From an uncultured Gammaproteobacteria bacterium (GTDB taxonomy: Bacteria; Pseudomonadota; Gammaproteobacteria; GCA-001735895), in NCBI GenBank assembly GCA_947260025.1, contig CAMYON010000013.1, forward strand, positions 84,806-148,805: 64,000 nucleotides of DNA, written 5' to 3'. Under the pieces are notes generated by a model. It was not told where the DNA came from and ran no database searches. It was given only the letters and a program-made list of their open reading frames with translations. Positions 43,548 through 53,288 of this stretch are shown here, in pieces. Every line of letters begins with the position of its first letter. Within the stretch, counting starts at the first letter, position 1. A program made the position numbers and the translations under genes.

Positions 43548-43970
43548 TTATCGGCGCTTGCTGCCCTTGCGTTTCGACGGCGTCGGCGCGTTCTTGGCGA
43601 CGTAGCGATGGCTTTCGACGAGTTTGAGCAGGTCGAAAGCGCTCAACACGCCGACGACTTTCTGCTCGTGGGTGACCACTACGCGGTGGATATCATGGTT
43701 ACGCATGATCCGCGCGGCGATGCTGGTATCGTCGTATAGCGGCACCGTGTAGACCTTTTCGGTCATGATCTGGCTGATCGGTGCGCCCGGCTTCAAGTCG
43801 TGCACCAGGTCAGTTGCCGAGACGATGCCGACCGGATGGCCATCGCTGTCAACCACCGGTACGGCGCTGATGGAATTCTTTTCGAGCATGTTGCGCACGT
43901 GCTCGATGCTTTGATGCGGTTCGGCTGTGATCACCGACCTGGTCATCAAATCCTCAACTTTGACGTTCAT
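43548..43970 (-). CDS. CBS domain-pair protein
   Basis: MTRSVITAEPHQSIEHVRNMLEKNSISAVPVVDSDGHPVGIVSATDLV, second CBS repeat. Confidence 0.92.
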   Translation of the reverse strand: MNVKVEDLMTRSVITAEPHQSIEHVRNMLEKNSISAVPVVDSDGHPVGIVSATDLVHDLKPGAPISQIMTEKVYTVPLYDDTSIAARIMRNHDIHRVVVTHEQKVVGVLSAFDLLKLVESHRYVAKNAPTPSKRKGSKRR

Positions 43971-44158
43971 TAAGTCTCTCCTCCGTAAGTATTATTGGCC
44001 GGCATTTTATACGCTTATCCAGCCGTTGATTAGACGCAGGTCAATTGATCGAGCCACTCGACTTAAAAAGCCTGCCGATTCTGGCAACCCGCCCGCCAGT
44101 TTGAAACTGTCCGCTCCAAATTCTAGTACTGACGTGTCCGGCGCTATAAGATAGCCGC

Positions 44159-45700
44159 ATGGTCGTTAACGATGAATTCATCAGGATAATTCGGCGCCTC
44201 GCGATGCCTTGTTTCTTGTTCGCACTCGTCTGCCATGCTCCCAATGCTCATGCGAACGGCTGGGAGCATACTTCCATCGATTTTGACGTGCTGGTCAAGG
44301 CGTTGAATGATTCCAATGCAAACGTTCGTCTGCGAGCCGCCGAGTCGCTCGGATACCGACCGCAGTCCGGCGCCACCGATGCGCTGCTGGCGCGGTTGGA
44401 GCAAAACGAATCCATCGACCGTGTAAGGCAGGAGATTTACTCGGCACTCGGAAAAATTGGTGAACCGTCTGCGCTAGCTAAAATCGAGGATTGCCTGCTC
44501 GGTGAAACCAGCGCCGCGGTAAGGGTAGAGTGCGCCAATGCCCTCGGTAATATCGATTCACGGGAGGCCGAGCAGCTTGCGCTAAAAGCCATCCATGATC
44601 CAAATATCCAGGTACGTCTGCATGCGATAAAAAGCCTGGGAAGTTTTTCGGGGTCGGCTACGCTGCAGGCTTTGACAGACTTCGCGCGGGACAAAAATGA
44701 TTCGATCAGCCAGGTTGCGCTGCTATCGTTAGGACGCACCCGCAGCACGACGGGCCTCGAAATCCTGCGGGAATCGCTGAGGCAGTCGGAGAATCGCGAA
44801 CAAATCCTTGTGGCTCTGCGGGCCCTGACGTTACTGGCAAATCCGGATGCTATTGCAGACATTCAGGCGCTGTACCGAAAAACCGAAGATGAGGAGGTAA
44901 AGCGCTATGCCCTGGTCGCGATGGCCAATACTCGCGCCAGGGGATCGGAATCCTATTTTCTCGAGGCGCTTTCGAGCGAAGATCACGACAGCCGAATCCT
45001 GGGTCTGGCGATCTTGCGAAACTTCGGCAGTCGCAATCAGGCAGGCGCCATCACCGAGCACGCGTTGCTCGAGGGCAGCCGGATATTCAAGCAGGACGGA
45101 GACGCATTGTTACTCGAGCCCGGATCGACGATTGCGAGTCTCGAGCTGCTGCATGAGTATTTGCGCACCATCATCAGGCTCGACCCCCAGGCTGGAGTAA
45201 GCCTCTATCTGCGGGCGGCAACGGTAAAATCGATACCGCGTACGAGCAGCACTGCGCTGAAAATCGCGCAAGGTCTCTACCAGGTTCGCTGGCAGGCAAT
45301 CTACGGGCTTGGTTACACCCGGACAGAGCAGGCCGCGGAGATCCTTGGCGCGGCCCTGAAAGACCCGGACGCACGCATTCGTGCCGTCGCGATTCGCTCG
45401 CTTGGTGTCCTGGGAAATGCGGGATACTACGATTCGATCGTCGCAATGCTGAACGATCAGAGTGCCGAAGTTCGCTGGACGGCGGCGCGCGTGCTGGGCA
45501 GAGGCAAGGTCAACTCTGCCAGCGAACCCTTGATCCGTTCCCTGGCCGACCCCATCGCCCAGGTCCGCCTCGAGTCAGCGCTTGCGCTGGGTTATCTCAA
45601 TGCCGCTGCGGCGAAACCGAGGCTGTCGGACCTGGCGTCGAAAGATCCTGATTCACGGGTTAAGGAAGCCGCCCTTTATGCGGCGTCCCTGATCGAATAA
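44159..45700 (+). CDS. Exported HEAT-repeat protein
   Basis: Signal peptide (MPCFLFALVCHAPNAHANG); repeated units such as VRLRAAESLGY, VRVECANALGNI, VRLHAIKSLGSF, IRAVAIRSLGVLG, VRWTAARVLGRG. Confidence 0.85.
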   Translation: MVVNDEFIRIIRRLAMPCFLFALVCHAPNAHANGWEHTSIDFDVLVKALNDSNANVRLRAAESLGYRPQSGATDALLARLEQNESIDRVRQEIYSALGKIGEPSALAKIEDCLLGETSAAVRVECANALGNIDSREAEQLALKAIHDPNIQVRLHAIKSLGSFSGSATLQALTDFARDKNDSISQVALLSLGRTRSTTGLEILRESLRQSENREQILVALRALTLLANPDAIADIQALYRKTEDEEVKRYALVAMANTRARGSESYFLEALSSEDHDSRILGLAILRNFGSRNQAGAITEHALLEGSRIFKQDGDALLLEPGSTIASLELLHEYLRTIIRLDPQAGVSLYLRAATVKSIPRTSSTALKIAQGLYQVRWQAIYGLGYTRTEQAAEILGAALKDPDARIRAVAIRSLGVLGNAGYYDSIVAMLNDQSAEVRWTAARVLGRGKVNSASEPLIRSLADPIAQVRLESALALGYLNAAAAKPRLSDLASKDPDSRVKEAALYAASLIE

Positions 45701-45734
45701 AAACGCGATATCGCGATAATGCCCAGGGCTGTCC

Positions 45735-46694
45735 TTACTTGCAAAGTGCCAGCACTCTCGACGGGCCGCCGGTACCTCCCACATGTTTGGGCGCACCGAC
45801 GACAATCGTGCATTTTCCCGGATTTTTTACCATGGCAAGTTGCCCGAGATTGGTTGCATTTTCGACAAACTTGACGCCGCGCTGCAGCAAGCGCACGTGG
45901 GCATGCCAGGAATTGGTCCATTTGTCGTCGTCGCCGACCGCGCTTTGCCCCGAATCAATACCGATGTTGTCTGCAATAATGCCGCCGATCAGGACGCCTT
46001 TCCGATCCATGATCTCGATCAGTTTATCCACTGCCGCCCTGCTCATGCCGGGATGGTTGAAACCGTTGATGTAGGGGTCCTTGGCGAAATCGTTACCCGA
46101 GAAAAAGAACTTCGACCAGCCGGTATTGATAACCAGCCAGACGCCATTCTTGATCTGCTTTTCCACGGCGACGATATCGGCTGCGGTTACGACGTTGGGC
46201 GAGCTGTTAGAAAAATCCGTTACCGCGGTGTCTGGACTCGGAACACCGCCGTTTTTGGCCAGCTCCATTTCGACACGGCCCGAGATATCGATTAGCACCG
46301 CGTGACCGATCAGGTCGTCTGCATTCAGATCGTGCGTGTGTTTGCGCTGTTCGGCCGGCAGATTTTCACCTTCAAGGGATTCTGCATTGTTGACATAGTG
46401 CCCCGGTGAATCCAGGTGCGTACCGTGATGCTCTGCCAGTACCATGGTCCCGAGATTAAAATAACCCTGGCTGGTGGGGAATTTCGCGAACGACAAAACC
46501 GCCTGTGCGCCGAAGGTCGGGATCGGTTTCGAATCTTGATAAGGGCTGGATAGATCCGGTTTCATCGGGTCTTCGCTACTGGGAGCAAATGTGGGAATCG
46601 GGTGCGACAAATCGATGCTCAACGAGCCGTGACCGTAAACCCCGAACGAGGCGAGGACTGATAGTACAGCGGCGATGCGGGGTAACTTGTTCAT
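45735..46694 (-). CDS. Exported cyclase-family protein (kynurenine formamidase-like)
   Basis: AEHHGTHLDSPGHY metal motif; VWLVINTGWSKFF; signal peptide MNKLPRIAAVLSVLASFGVYGHG. Confidence 0.85.
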   Translation of the reverse strand: MNKLPRIAAVLSVLASFGVYGHGSLSIDLSHPIPTFAPSSEDPMKPDLSSPYQDSKPIPTFGAQAVLSFAKFPTSQGYFNLGTMVLAEHHGTHLDSPGHYVNNAESLEGENLPAEQRKHTHDLNADDLIGHAVLIDISGRVEMELAKNGGVPSPDTAVTDFSNSSPNVVTAADIVAVEKQIKNGVWLVINTGWSKFFFSGNDFAKDPYINGFNHPGMSRAAVDKLIEIMDRKGVLIGGIIADNIGIDSGQSAVGDDDKWTNSWHAHVRLLQRGVKFVENATNLGQLAMVKNPGKCTIVVGAPKHVGGTGGPSRVLALCK

Positions 46695-46844
46695 TAATAG
46701 TGGCCTCCGTGGTATGCCCATAATGTAGCGAGGTAGGGCTTGCGTGAACGCAAATCATTAAAATTATTCGAGCGTTGCGGGAATTTTACTCCAAACCTCC
46801 GGCTAAATCATGTCTCGCCTGAGCGGGTCATTTTTCGGCTCGCT

Positions 46845-47099
46845 TTAAATCGATAACAGCGTCGCGTCCTGCTTCAGTCCCCGTAAGCGCGCCGTTCGCA
46901 GGCGGTTTTCCATGATCTGGGTTTCCTCACGCATGATGCGCGTCAGTCTCGATGGCCCGGTGATGTTTTCAATGTTGCGGATGCATTCGTACTTGCTGAT
47001 GATTTCGCGCACGACACCGGACTGGTCGATGGCGAGATCGAGTTCGGACAACAGTTGTGACGTTTCCCGGGTGGCTTCCAGGTCGACGGGGTCTCGCAT
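46845..47099 (-). CDS. Hypothetical small protein
   Basis: 84 aa ORF, no family recognised; an alternative frame upstream carries a lipobox (see findings). Confidence 0.45.
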   Translation of the reverse strand: MRDPVDLEATRETSQLLSELDLAIDQSGVVREIISKYECIRNIENITGPSRLTRIMREETQIMENRLRTARLRGLKQDATLLSI

Positions 47100-47212
47100 T
47101 TAACTTCCATGTCGGATTGGCAGGCGCCCAGCGTAACAAAACAGAAGAGGGCGTTACAGGGCACTGCGCCGACAAAATTGTAGGGATTTTCCTACATTTA
47201 AGCCTATCCGAT

Positions 47213-47767
47213 TTACTTGTCGCCGCTATAGTGTTCCGGCCAGTGCAGCTTGACGACCGGACTGTCAGAGGCGTAGGTGTGGCAGCTATCGAGAAAAGCG
47301 TTCGACCTGGAACTGGCCTTGTTGTGATCTAGCCTGGACTTCGCGCTGGCGATCGTTTGAATGGCGGTAGTCGCTACCGGGCCCAGCAGCTCGGTCAGGT
47401 GGGTACAGCCGCGATTCGCGCCCATGGCCCGTTTCGATTTCTGGGTCCAGCCGGGCGCAATCTTCAAACCGATCAGGTTGCGCGCCATCCTGGAAACCGA
47501 CTTACAGTAGTTGTAGGGTGAATGATCGATAACGGCGTCGACATCGATGACTTCGAGATCGAGGTTAATCGTCAGCCGTATGGACATATCGTGTAATGCC
47601 TCGTCAGCCTCGATCCAGCCGCCGCGATCTCGATTCTGGAAACGATAGGGCTTGGTGTCGACGATTCGGCCCTCGATATCCCATAAGCCATCTTCGCGCA
47701 GATAACCATGGCAGGTAACGACGCGGGTATGCGCCAGCTCTCGCGGAACGGGTTGTGTTAACGGCAC
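47213..47767 (-). CDS. DUF2889 family protein
   Basis: VTCHGYLREDGLWDIEGRIVDTKPY; LDLEVIDVDAVIDHSPYNYC; GCTHLTELLGPVATTAIQTI. Confidence 0.8.
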   Translation of the reverse strand: MPLTQPVPRELAHTRVVTCHGYLREDGLWDIEGRIVDTKPYRFQNRDRGGWIEADEALHDMSIRLTINLDLEVIDVDAVIDHSPYNYCKSVSRMARNLIGLKIAPGWTQKSKRAMGANRGCTHLTELLGPVATTAIQTIASAKSRLDHNKASSRSNAFLDSCHTYASDSPVVKLHWPEHYSGDK

Positions 47768-47923
47768 GGTAAATCTCCAACTATCGATTTTTACTGATCA
47801 GGGCAGCGCTGCAAAACGAGATTTTGCGTTTATCCTGCTTAGCCGGGTCAGGCTGACTTATGCAGAGCTTTCTTAAACCCGGGCGTGACATTATCATGCA
47901 GCATCTTCCCGGAACAGTCTTGA

Positions 47924-48826
47924 ATGAATAAAGCTAACCAGTTCAAAGGCCTGAGTGATCGCGGCAAGGGTATCCTGATGTCGCTCGGAGGGGTTTTCGT
48001 GCTCAGTCCCGATAGCCTCCTGATTCGTCTTGCCGACCTAAACGATTACACGCTGATATTTTATCGCGGGCTGTTTCCGATAGTTGCCATCAGCCTGGTG
48101 CTGTGGATTTACTATCGCACGCGTTTCGTCGGCGCGCTGCTGCGGATCGGCTGGATTGGCGTGCTAAACGGCGTGCTGTTCGCCTGCGTCAATATCAGCT
48201 TTATCAGCGCGATTCAGCGAACCTCGGTGGCCAACACGCTACTGTTTCTCTCCTCGGCGCCTATTTTTGCCGCCATCCTGTCGCTGATCGTGCTGCGTGA
48301 AAACCAGCGGCCGAGTACCTGGCTCATTATCGCGTTGTCTTTGCTCAGTATCTTTATCATCGGCTGGGGCAGCTATGGCAGCAACGGCCTGCTGGGTGAT
48401 TTTTTCGCCATTTGCTGCGCGATCGTTACCGCCTGTAGCGCGGTACTGATTCGTTACAAGAAGGACGTCGACCTGGTGCCATCGGTCATCATCGGCAGTT
48501 TGTTTACCGCTTGCTTCGGGCTGATCCAGGCGCCCGAGTTGAGCCTCTCGTCGGTACAGTTCGTTTACCTCGGGATAATCGGATTCATCCTGATACCCTT
48601 CGCTTTCATCATGCTGACGATTGCCCCACGGTTCGCCAATTCGGCGGAGGTGCAGCTGGTTTACCTGCTGGAGAGTATTCTTGGTCCGCTCTGGGTCTGG
48701 CTGGTGATTCGCGAAGCGCCGTCGCTGAACACCATTATCGGCGGCAGTATGCTGCTATTGTCGGTAGCCTGGTTTGCCCATCACACGATAAGCGAGGAAT
48801 CGAAAATCGCAGCGCAGGATAGCTAG
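47924..48826 (+). CDS. EamA/DMT-superfamily transporter
   Basis: About 10 TM helices; RTSVANTLLFLSSAPIFAAILSLIVLRE. Confidence 0.88.
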   Translation: MNKANQFKGLSDRGKGILMSLGGVFVLSPDSLLIRLADLNDYTLIFYRGLFPIVAISLVLWIYYRTRFVGALLRIGWIGVLNGVLFACVNISFISAIQRTSVANTLLFLSSAPIFAAILSLIVLRENQRPSTWLIIALSLLSIFIIGWGSYGSNGLLGDFFAICCAIVTACSAVLIRYKKDVDLVPSVIIGSLFTACFGLIQAPELSLSSVQFVYLGIIGFILIPFAFIMLTIAPRFANSAEVQLVYLLESILGPLWVWLVIREAPSLNTIIGGSMLLLSVAWFAHHTISEESKIAAQDS

Positions 48827-49773
48827 CCTCGACAGGCTACCAGGTTGACCATTTCGAAGGCCAGGGTTGCCGCCGCCAGCGACGTGATCTCGGCATGATC
48901 ATAGGCCGGCGCTACTTCGACGATATCGGCGGCGACCAGGTTAGCACCCTGCAACCCGCGGATTATGTTGACCAGTTCGCGGCTGCTTAGGCCTGCAATC
49001 TCCGGTGTACCGGTACCGGGAGCATGTGCGGGATCGAGCACGTCGATATCGATCGACAGGTACAGTGGATTATCGCCAATTCGATCGCGAATACGTTTGA
49101 CCACGTGCTCGACACCGTGGGTTTGCAGCTCGTCGCAGTGCACGGTCTTGAACCCGAGCTCTTCATCCCGCAGCAGGTCATCGGGGCTGTACAGCGGGCC
49201 GCGGATGCCGACGTGCATCGAGGCTGCTTCGTTGAACAGGCCTTCCTCGGCAGCACGGCGGAAAGGGGTGCCGTGCGTATAGGGTGCGCCGAAATAAGTG
49301 TCCCAGGTGTCGAGGTGGGCGTCGAAATGCACCAGCGCCACCTGGCCGGCGACCTTGTTTACCGAGCGCAGTAGCGGTACCGCGATGGTGTGATCACCAC
49401 CCAGGCTGACAATCACCGGCGACTTCTGGTAAAGCTCGTCCGCGGTCGCTTCGATCTGCGCAATCGCTTCCTCGATGTTGTAGGGATTACAGGCGACATC
49501 GCCGGCATCGGCGACCTGCAGCGTCTTGAAAGGCTCGGTGTCGTAGGCCGGATGGAAGTTGGTGCGCAGGTGGCGTGAAGCCTGGCGAATTGCCTGCGGC
49601 CCAAAACGCGCGCCGGGGCGGTAGCTGGTGCCGGAATCGAACGGGATACCGAGTATCGCAACGTCGCAGTAGGGCACGTCGCGTAACTCCGGTAGCCGAC
49701 AAAATGTCGAAGGTCCCGCGTAGCGCGGCACCACCGTACCGCTGACGGGTGGAACCGGGGGGGTGTCAGCCAC
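48823..49773 (-). CDS. Agmatinase-family ureohydrolase
   Basis: [48 protein letters not shown]. Confidence 0.9.
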   Translation of the reverse strand: MADTPPVPPVSGTVVPRYAGPSTFCRLPELRDVPYCDVAILGIPFDSGTSYRPGARFGPQAIRQASRHLRTNFHPAYDTEPFKTLQVADAGDVACNPYNIEEAIAQIEATADELYQKSPVIVSLGGDHTIAVPLLRSVNKVAGQVALVHFDAHLDTWDTYFGAPYTHGTPFRRAAEEGLFNEAASMHVGIRGPLYSPDDLLRDEELGFKTVHCDELQTHGVEHVVKRIRDRIGDNPLYLSIDIDVLDPAHAPGTGTPEIAGLSSRELVNIIRGLQGANLVAADIVEVAPAYDHAEITSLAAATLAFEMVNLVACRG

Positions 49774-49853
49774 TGAGTATCCTCCTGAATGGACGAATTT
49801 GTTATATCACCGATATCTGGCACAATCAAACACCGCATAAAACAGGAATCGTC

Positions 49854-50399
49854 GTGACTGTCAGAACCATATTGAAAATGGGTGATCCCCGGCTGCTGGA
49901 AGTTTCCCTGCCGGTTGACCCCATCGATGGGAACGCGCTGGCGCCGCTGCTGAACGATATGTGGGACACCATGGCAGCAGCGAATGGAGCGGGACTTGCC
50001 GCGCCTCAAATCGGCGTCATGCGACGCGTCGTGATTTTCGGTTACCAGACCAATTCACGCTATCCGGATGCGCCCGCGGTACCCGAAACGGTGCTGATCA
50101 ACCCGCAGATTACGCCACTGGGCGACGCGCGCGAAGACGGCTGGGAAGGCTGTCTCAGCGTACCCGGCATGCGCGGCATGGTGCCACGCTACCGCGAAAT
50201 TCGCTACCGCGGATACGACCAGCACGGTGAGCTCATCGAGCGCGAAGTGTCGGGTTTTCATGCGCGCGTGGTACAGCATGAATGCGATCATCTGGATGGC
50301 ATACTTTATCCCCAACGTATAGAAGATATGCGCAGCTTCGGTTTCATCGACACGCTGACCGAGCAGGGTGTGATGGAACTGCAGCCCTGTGACGATTAA
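49854..50399 (+). CDS. def: Peptide deformylase
   Basis: [41 protein letters not shown] 49854 start. Confidence 0.92.
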   Translation: MTVRTILKMGDPRLLEVSLPVDPIDGNALAPLLNDMWDTMAAANGAGLAAPQIGVMRRVVIFGYQTNSRYPDAPAVPETVLINPQITPLGDAREDGWEGCLSVPGMRGMVPRYREIRYRGYDQHGELIEREVSGFHARVVQHECDHLDGILYPQRIEDMRSFGFIDTLTEQGVMELQPCDD

Positions 50400-51027
50400 C
50401 CCTGGCCTGCCACCAGCGGTCGGAGGTTTTGCGCTGCTTGCCAGTGGCGCCAATTTTTCCTGCGAAGTTCTGCTGGCGCTGATCGGCAGGGGTTATCGGC
50501 CACGAATTCTCGCGTTACCCGAGTATCCGCCCGCGGCGCAAGGCGTCTTAACTGGCAGCAGCCTGATCGAGGACAGGCCTGAACGACCCTTGCTGAAACT
50601 GGGGCAGGGTATCGAAATAGCCTATGTTCCGGCCGCGGCACAGGCCGATTTCGCCAGCCAGGTCGAGCAACGCGGTATCGAGTTTTTGCTGGTAGCCTGC
50701 TGGCCGTATCTGATCGAACCTCCGCTGACCGAGAGTGCCGGCAAGGCCGCGCTCAACCTGCATCCGTCACTGCTGCCACGCTACCGAGGTCCGGACCCGC
50801 TGACGCAGCAGCTGACGCAGGCAGATTCCGATTTCGGGGTTAGTCTGCATTTGCTGAGCCAGCGCTTCGATCGTGGCGATATCATTGCTCAGGGCCGTTT
50901 GCCGGATTCGACGACTCAGCCGCAGCGCTCGCTACTGGAGAAACTTTGCGCGCAGCGGGGAGTCGAGCTGTTTATCGAGGCGATCGAAAGTTACCCGGCC
51001 TGGCACCCGGTTGCGCAAGTCGACTAA
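50389..51027 (+). CDS. Formyltransferase-family protein (Fmt N-terminal domain-like, no C-terminal Fmt domain)
   Basis: [23 protein letters not shown]...[20 protein letters not shown] (N, H, D formyltransferase residues); overlaps def. Confidence 0.82.
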   Translation: MTINPGLPPAVGGFALLASGANFSCEVLLALIGRGYRPRILALPEYPPAAQGVLTGSSLIEDRPERPLLKLGQGIEIAYVPAAAQADFASQVEQRGIEFLLVACWPYLIEPPLTESAGKAALNLHPSLLPRYRGPDPLTQQLTQADSDFGVSLHLLSQRFDRGDIIAQGRLPDSTTQPQRSLLEKLCAQRGVELFIEAIESYPAWHPVAQVD

Positions 51028-51599
51028 GCGTCGGCAACTGATTCGAAGAATGCCCGGGTGTCGGCTTCGCTGGCACCGACATCCTGCGCAATAGCAAGCA
51101 AGATCGCCCGCGAATCGCCTTCGGGATTAGCCAGGTGTTCCTCGCAAACCATAGCGCCAATCGGACCGAAATGATGGATCGCGGCGGATTCGATAATTCT
51201 TTTGAGGCGTTCGTCTACCGGACTACCAGTGGCAGCCTGGCTGGCCTGGCGCGGGACGGGGACATCTTCTATTTCCGTTATCAAGGTAGTAGTTTCGTCC
51301 AGCGTATTGGCGGTTAGCCGCGACAACACCGCGCTGGTGTCGAGCGCGTCGCCGGTGGCGTCCTGTGTATCGCTGGTCGGATGCTCGGTGATCTTGGCGC
51401 GTTCGATCTGGACAATCAGCGGTAGCGCCGACATGCCTTTCTTGACGCGGTAAGACAACAGCACGATTTCGCCGTGATCGAATCCGACCTGAAACGAATG
51501 CCCGATGTCGCTGACACCGGTGATCAAGCCGCTGAAGGCGTTATGATGATGATTTCTAACTAGATCGACAAAATCGTCGTAAAGTATCCAGTTGCTCAC
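51024..51599 (-). CDS. Hypothetical cytoplasmic protein; N-terminus DUF4388/PATAN-like, C-terminus DUF8082-like (tentative)
   Basis: FSGLITGVSDIGHSFQVGFDHGEIVLLSYRVKKGMSALPLIVQIERAKI; ESAAIHHFGPIGAMVCEEHLA..AILLAIAQDVGASEADTRAFFESV. Confidence 0.5.
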   Translation of the reverse strand: MSNWILYDDFVDLVRNHHHNAFSGLITGVSDIGHSFQVGFDHGEIVLLSYRVKKGMSALPLIVQIERAKITEHPTSDTQDATGDALDTSAVLSRLTANTLDETTTLITEIEDVPVPRQASQAATGSPVDERLKRIIESAAIHHFGPIGAMVCEEHLANPEGDSRAILLAIAQDVGASEADTRAFFESVADA

Positions 51600-51645
51600 T
51601 TCGGCTCTAAAACCCGGTAACTAATATCGGTCTGGACCGATAGTA

Positions 51646-52374
51646 TCAGGCAGATCTGGCCTTTTTGTAAATCCTTTTGAAAGCAACACGCAGGCTGGTC
51701 TGCATGCGGTGGAACGCCTCCGCCAGCTGACCTATTTCATCATTCGACTCGGGAATAATGTTCTGCTTGAGATCGCCATGGCTGATATCGTCCGCGTGCT
51801 TGGCAAGGCGCGTAATCGGGCCGACGATAATCTGGTTCATAACAATAGTCATGACGATCGCCATCACGATAATCAACGCAACCAGGGTAATCACGCTGGA
51901 GGTGGTCGACGCGGCCAATTGGCGATTAAGCTGCTGCTTGGAGACGAAAACGGCAACTTCTCCGATCGCCTTGGCGCCGTTGTTAACGGCGTCCGACGAT
52001 TTGATAAAATCCCCGGCTATCGCCCCGGTCGATGCGACCAGACGTCCGCCGGCGCCGCGCTCACGGGCCGCAAAGACTCGCGTTGCGCCTTCGTCCCAGA
52101 CCACGATGGCATGGATATTGTCTTCCAGCATTTCTGCCTCGAGCGTCGAATCGACCAGGTCCTTGTCGAGATCCCACATCGGCCCGATCAAGTGCCTTGA
52201 CAGGCGCTTTGATGTCACGCTTGCGAGCTTTTGGAGATCGGCAGTGAGCTGCTTTTGTTCGCTGATCGTGTTGTAGGCGCTCAAACTGCCGAGCACCAGG
52301 ATGCAGGATACGACGACGACGGCAACGACTTTCATGCGAATAGTTCGATACCAGCGGATATTGACTTTAATCAT
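51646..52374 (-). CDS. Two-TM periplasmic-sensor HAMP protein without output domain
   Basis: TM1, approx. 120 aa extracytoplasmic region, TM2, IIVGPITRLAKHADDISHGDLKQNIIPESNDEIGQLAEAFHRMQTSL then stop. Confidence 0.8.
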   Translation of the reverse strand: MIKVNIRWYRTIRMKVVAVVVVSCILVLGSLSAYNTISEQKQLTADLQKLASVTSKRLSRHLIGPMWDLDKDLVDSTLEAEMLEDNIHAIVVWDEGATRVFAARERGAGGRLVASTGAIAGDFIKSSDAVNNGAKAIGEVAVFVSKQQLNRQLAASTTSSVITLVALIIVMAIVMTIVMNQIIVGPITRLAKHADDISHGDLKQNIIPESNDEIGQLAEAFHRMQTSLRVAFKRIYKKARSA

Positions 52375-52406
52375 AGGTACTACCAGATCCCGGTTAACTC
52401 AAGAAT

Positions 52407-53177
52407 TCATTTACGAAAGCGGCCGACAATCCGATCGAACTCGCCATTTTTACGTATCCTGTCCAAACCCTGATTAAAGTCCTGTATTATTTTTTCTCCG
52501 TCCGAAATCTTGCGTGAAGCCATCAGGTAGAGGCCATGGGTTTCGAGCGGTGGCTCCATGAATTCGACGTCGCTAATGCAAAATCCTTCTTTCTTTGCTT
52601 CGTAACGGAACAGGTCGAAATTCATTACCGCCATATCGATCCGCCCGCGGAACAATTTGCGGATGTTCAAATTGGGAAAGGTTGCAATATGCTTGTCCAG
52701 ATAGTTGGCACTATCGAACTCTTCGCTGTTGGCAAAGCCCCGCGAAATGCCGATGCTGTATGACGTCAGGTCGCGCAGCGAGTCGTATCTTGATATACCC
52801 AGTCCAGGTCGAGCAATCAAACCCAGCTGCAGAAAATAAATCGGGTCGCTGAAAATGTATTTTTCTTCGCGATCCTGGTTGTGGTAAGCACCCATTACGA
52901 TATCGGACTTGCCTTCCTCGACTTCCTTCAGGGCTCGTGCCCAGGGGATAAAATCGACATCGGAACTATGGCCGGCTGCCTTGAAAGCCGCCTTGACGAT
53001 CGCCGTGGTCAATCCTTTCTCGGGAAGGTCGGAGCCATAATGAGGCGCCCATTCCACGGTCAACATGGAGATTTCGCGCGCATAAAGCTGCTGACAGGTC
53101 GCCACCATCAGCAGCGAGATCATCACTGCCCGGAGGGATTTGAGAAATTGCATGGTTTTCTTCCCGCTACATTTCAT
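52407..53177 (-). CDS. Periplasmic substrate-binding protein (SBP_bac_3-like)
   Basis: Signal peptide; MLTVEWAPHYGSDLPEKGLTTAIVKAAFKAAGHSSDVDFIPWARALKEVEEGKSDIVMGAY. Confidence 0.82.
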   Translation of the reverse strand: MKCSGKKTMQFLKSLRAVMISLLMVATCQQLYAREISMLTVEWAPHYGSDLPEKGLTTAIVKAAFKAAGHSSDVDFIPWARALKEVEEGKSDIVMGAYHNQDREEKYIFSDPIYFLQLGLIARPGLGISRYDSLRDLTSYSIGISRGFANSEEFDSANYLDKHIATFPNLNIRKLFRGRIDMAVMNFDLFRYEAKKEGFCISDVEFMEPPLETHGLYLMASRKISDGEKIIQDFNQGLDRIRKNGEFDRIVGRFRK

Positions 53178-53288
53178 ATACTTTTAACCGCTATCGAGCT
53201 GAGCCGGCGATAGCTTTGCAACCGATTTAACTATTTTCTACTTTTTTCCTTATTATCAAAAAGATATAAGGATTAGATACTAAGTTAC

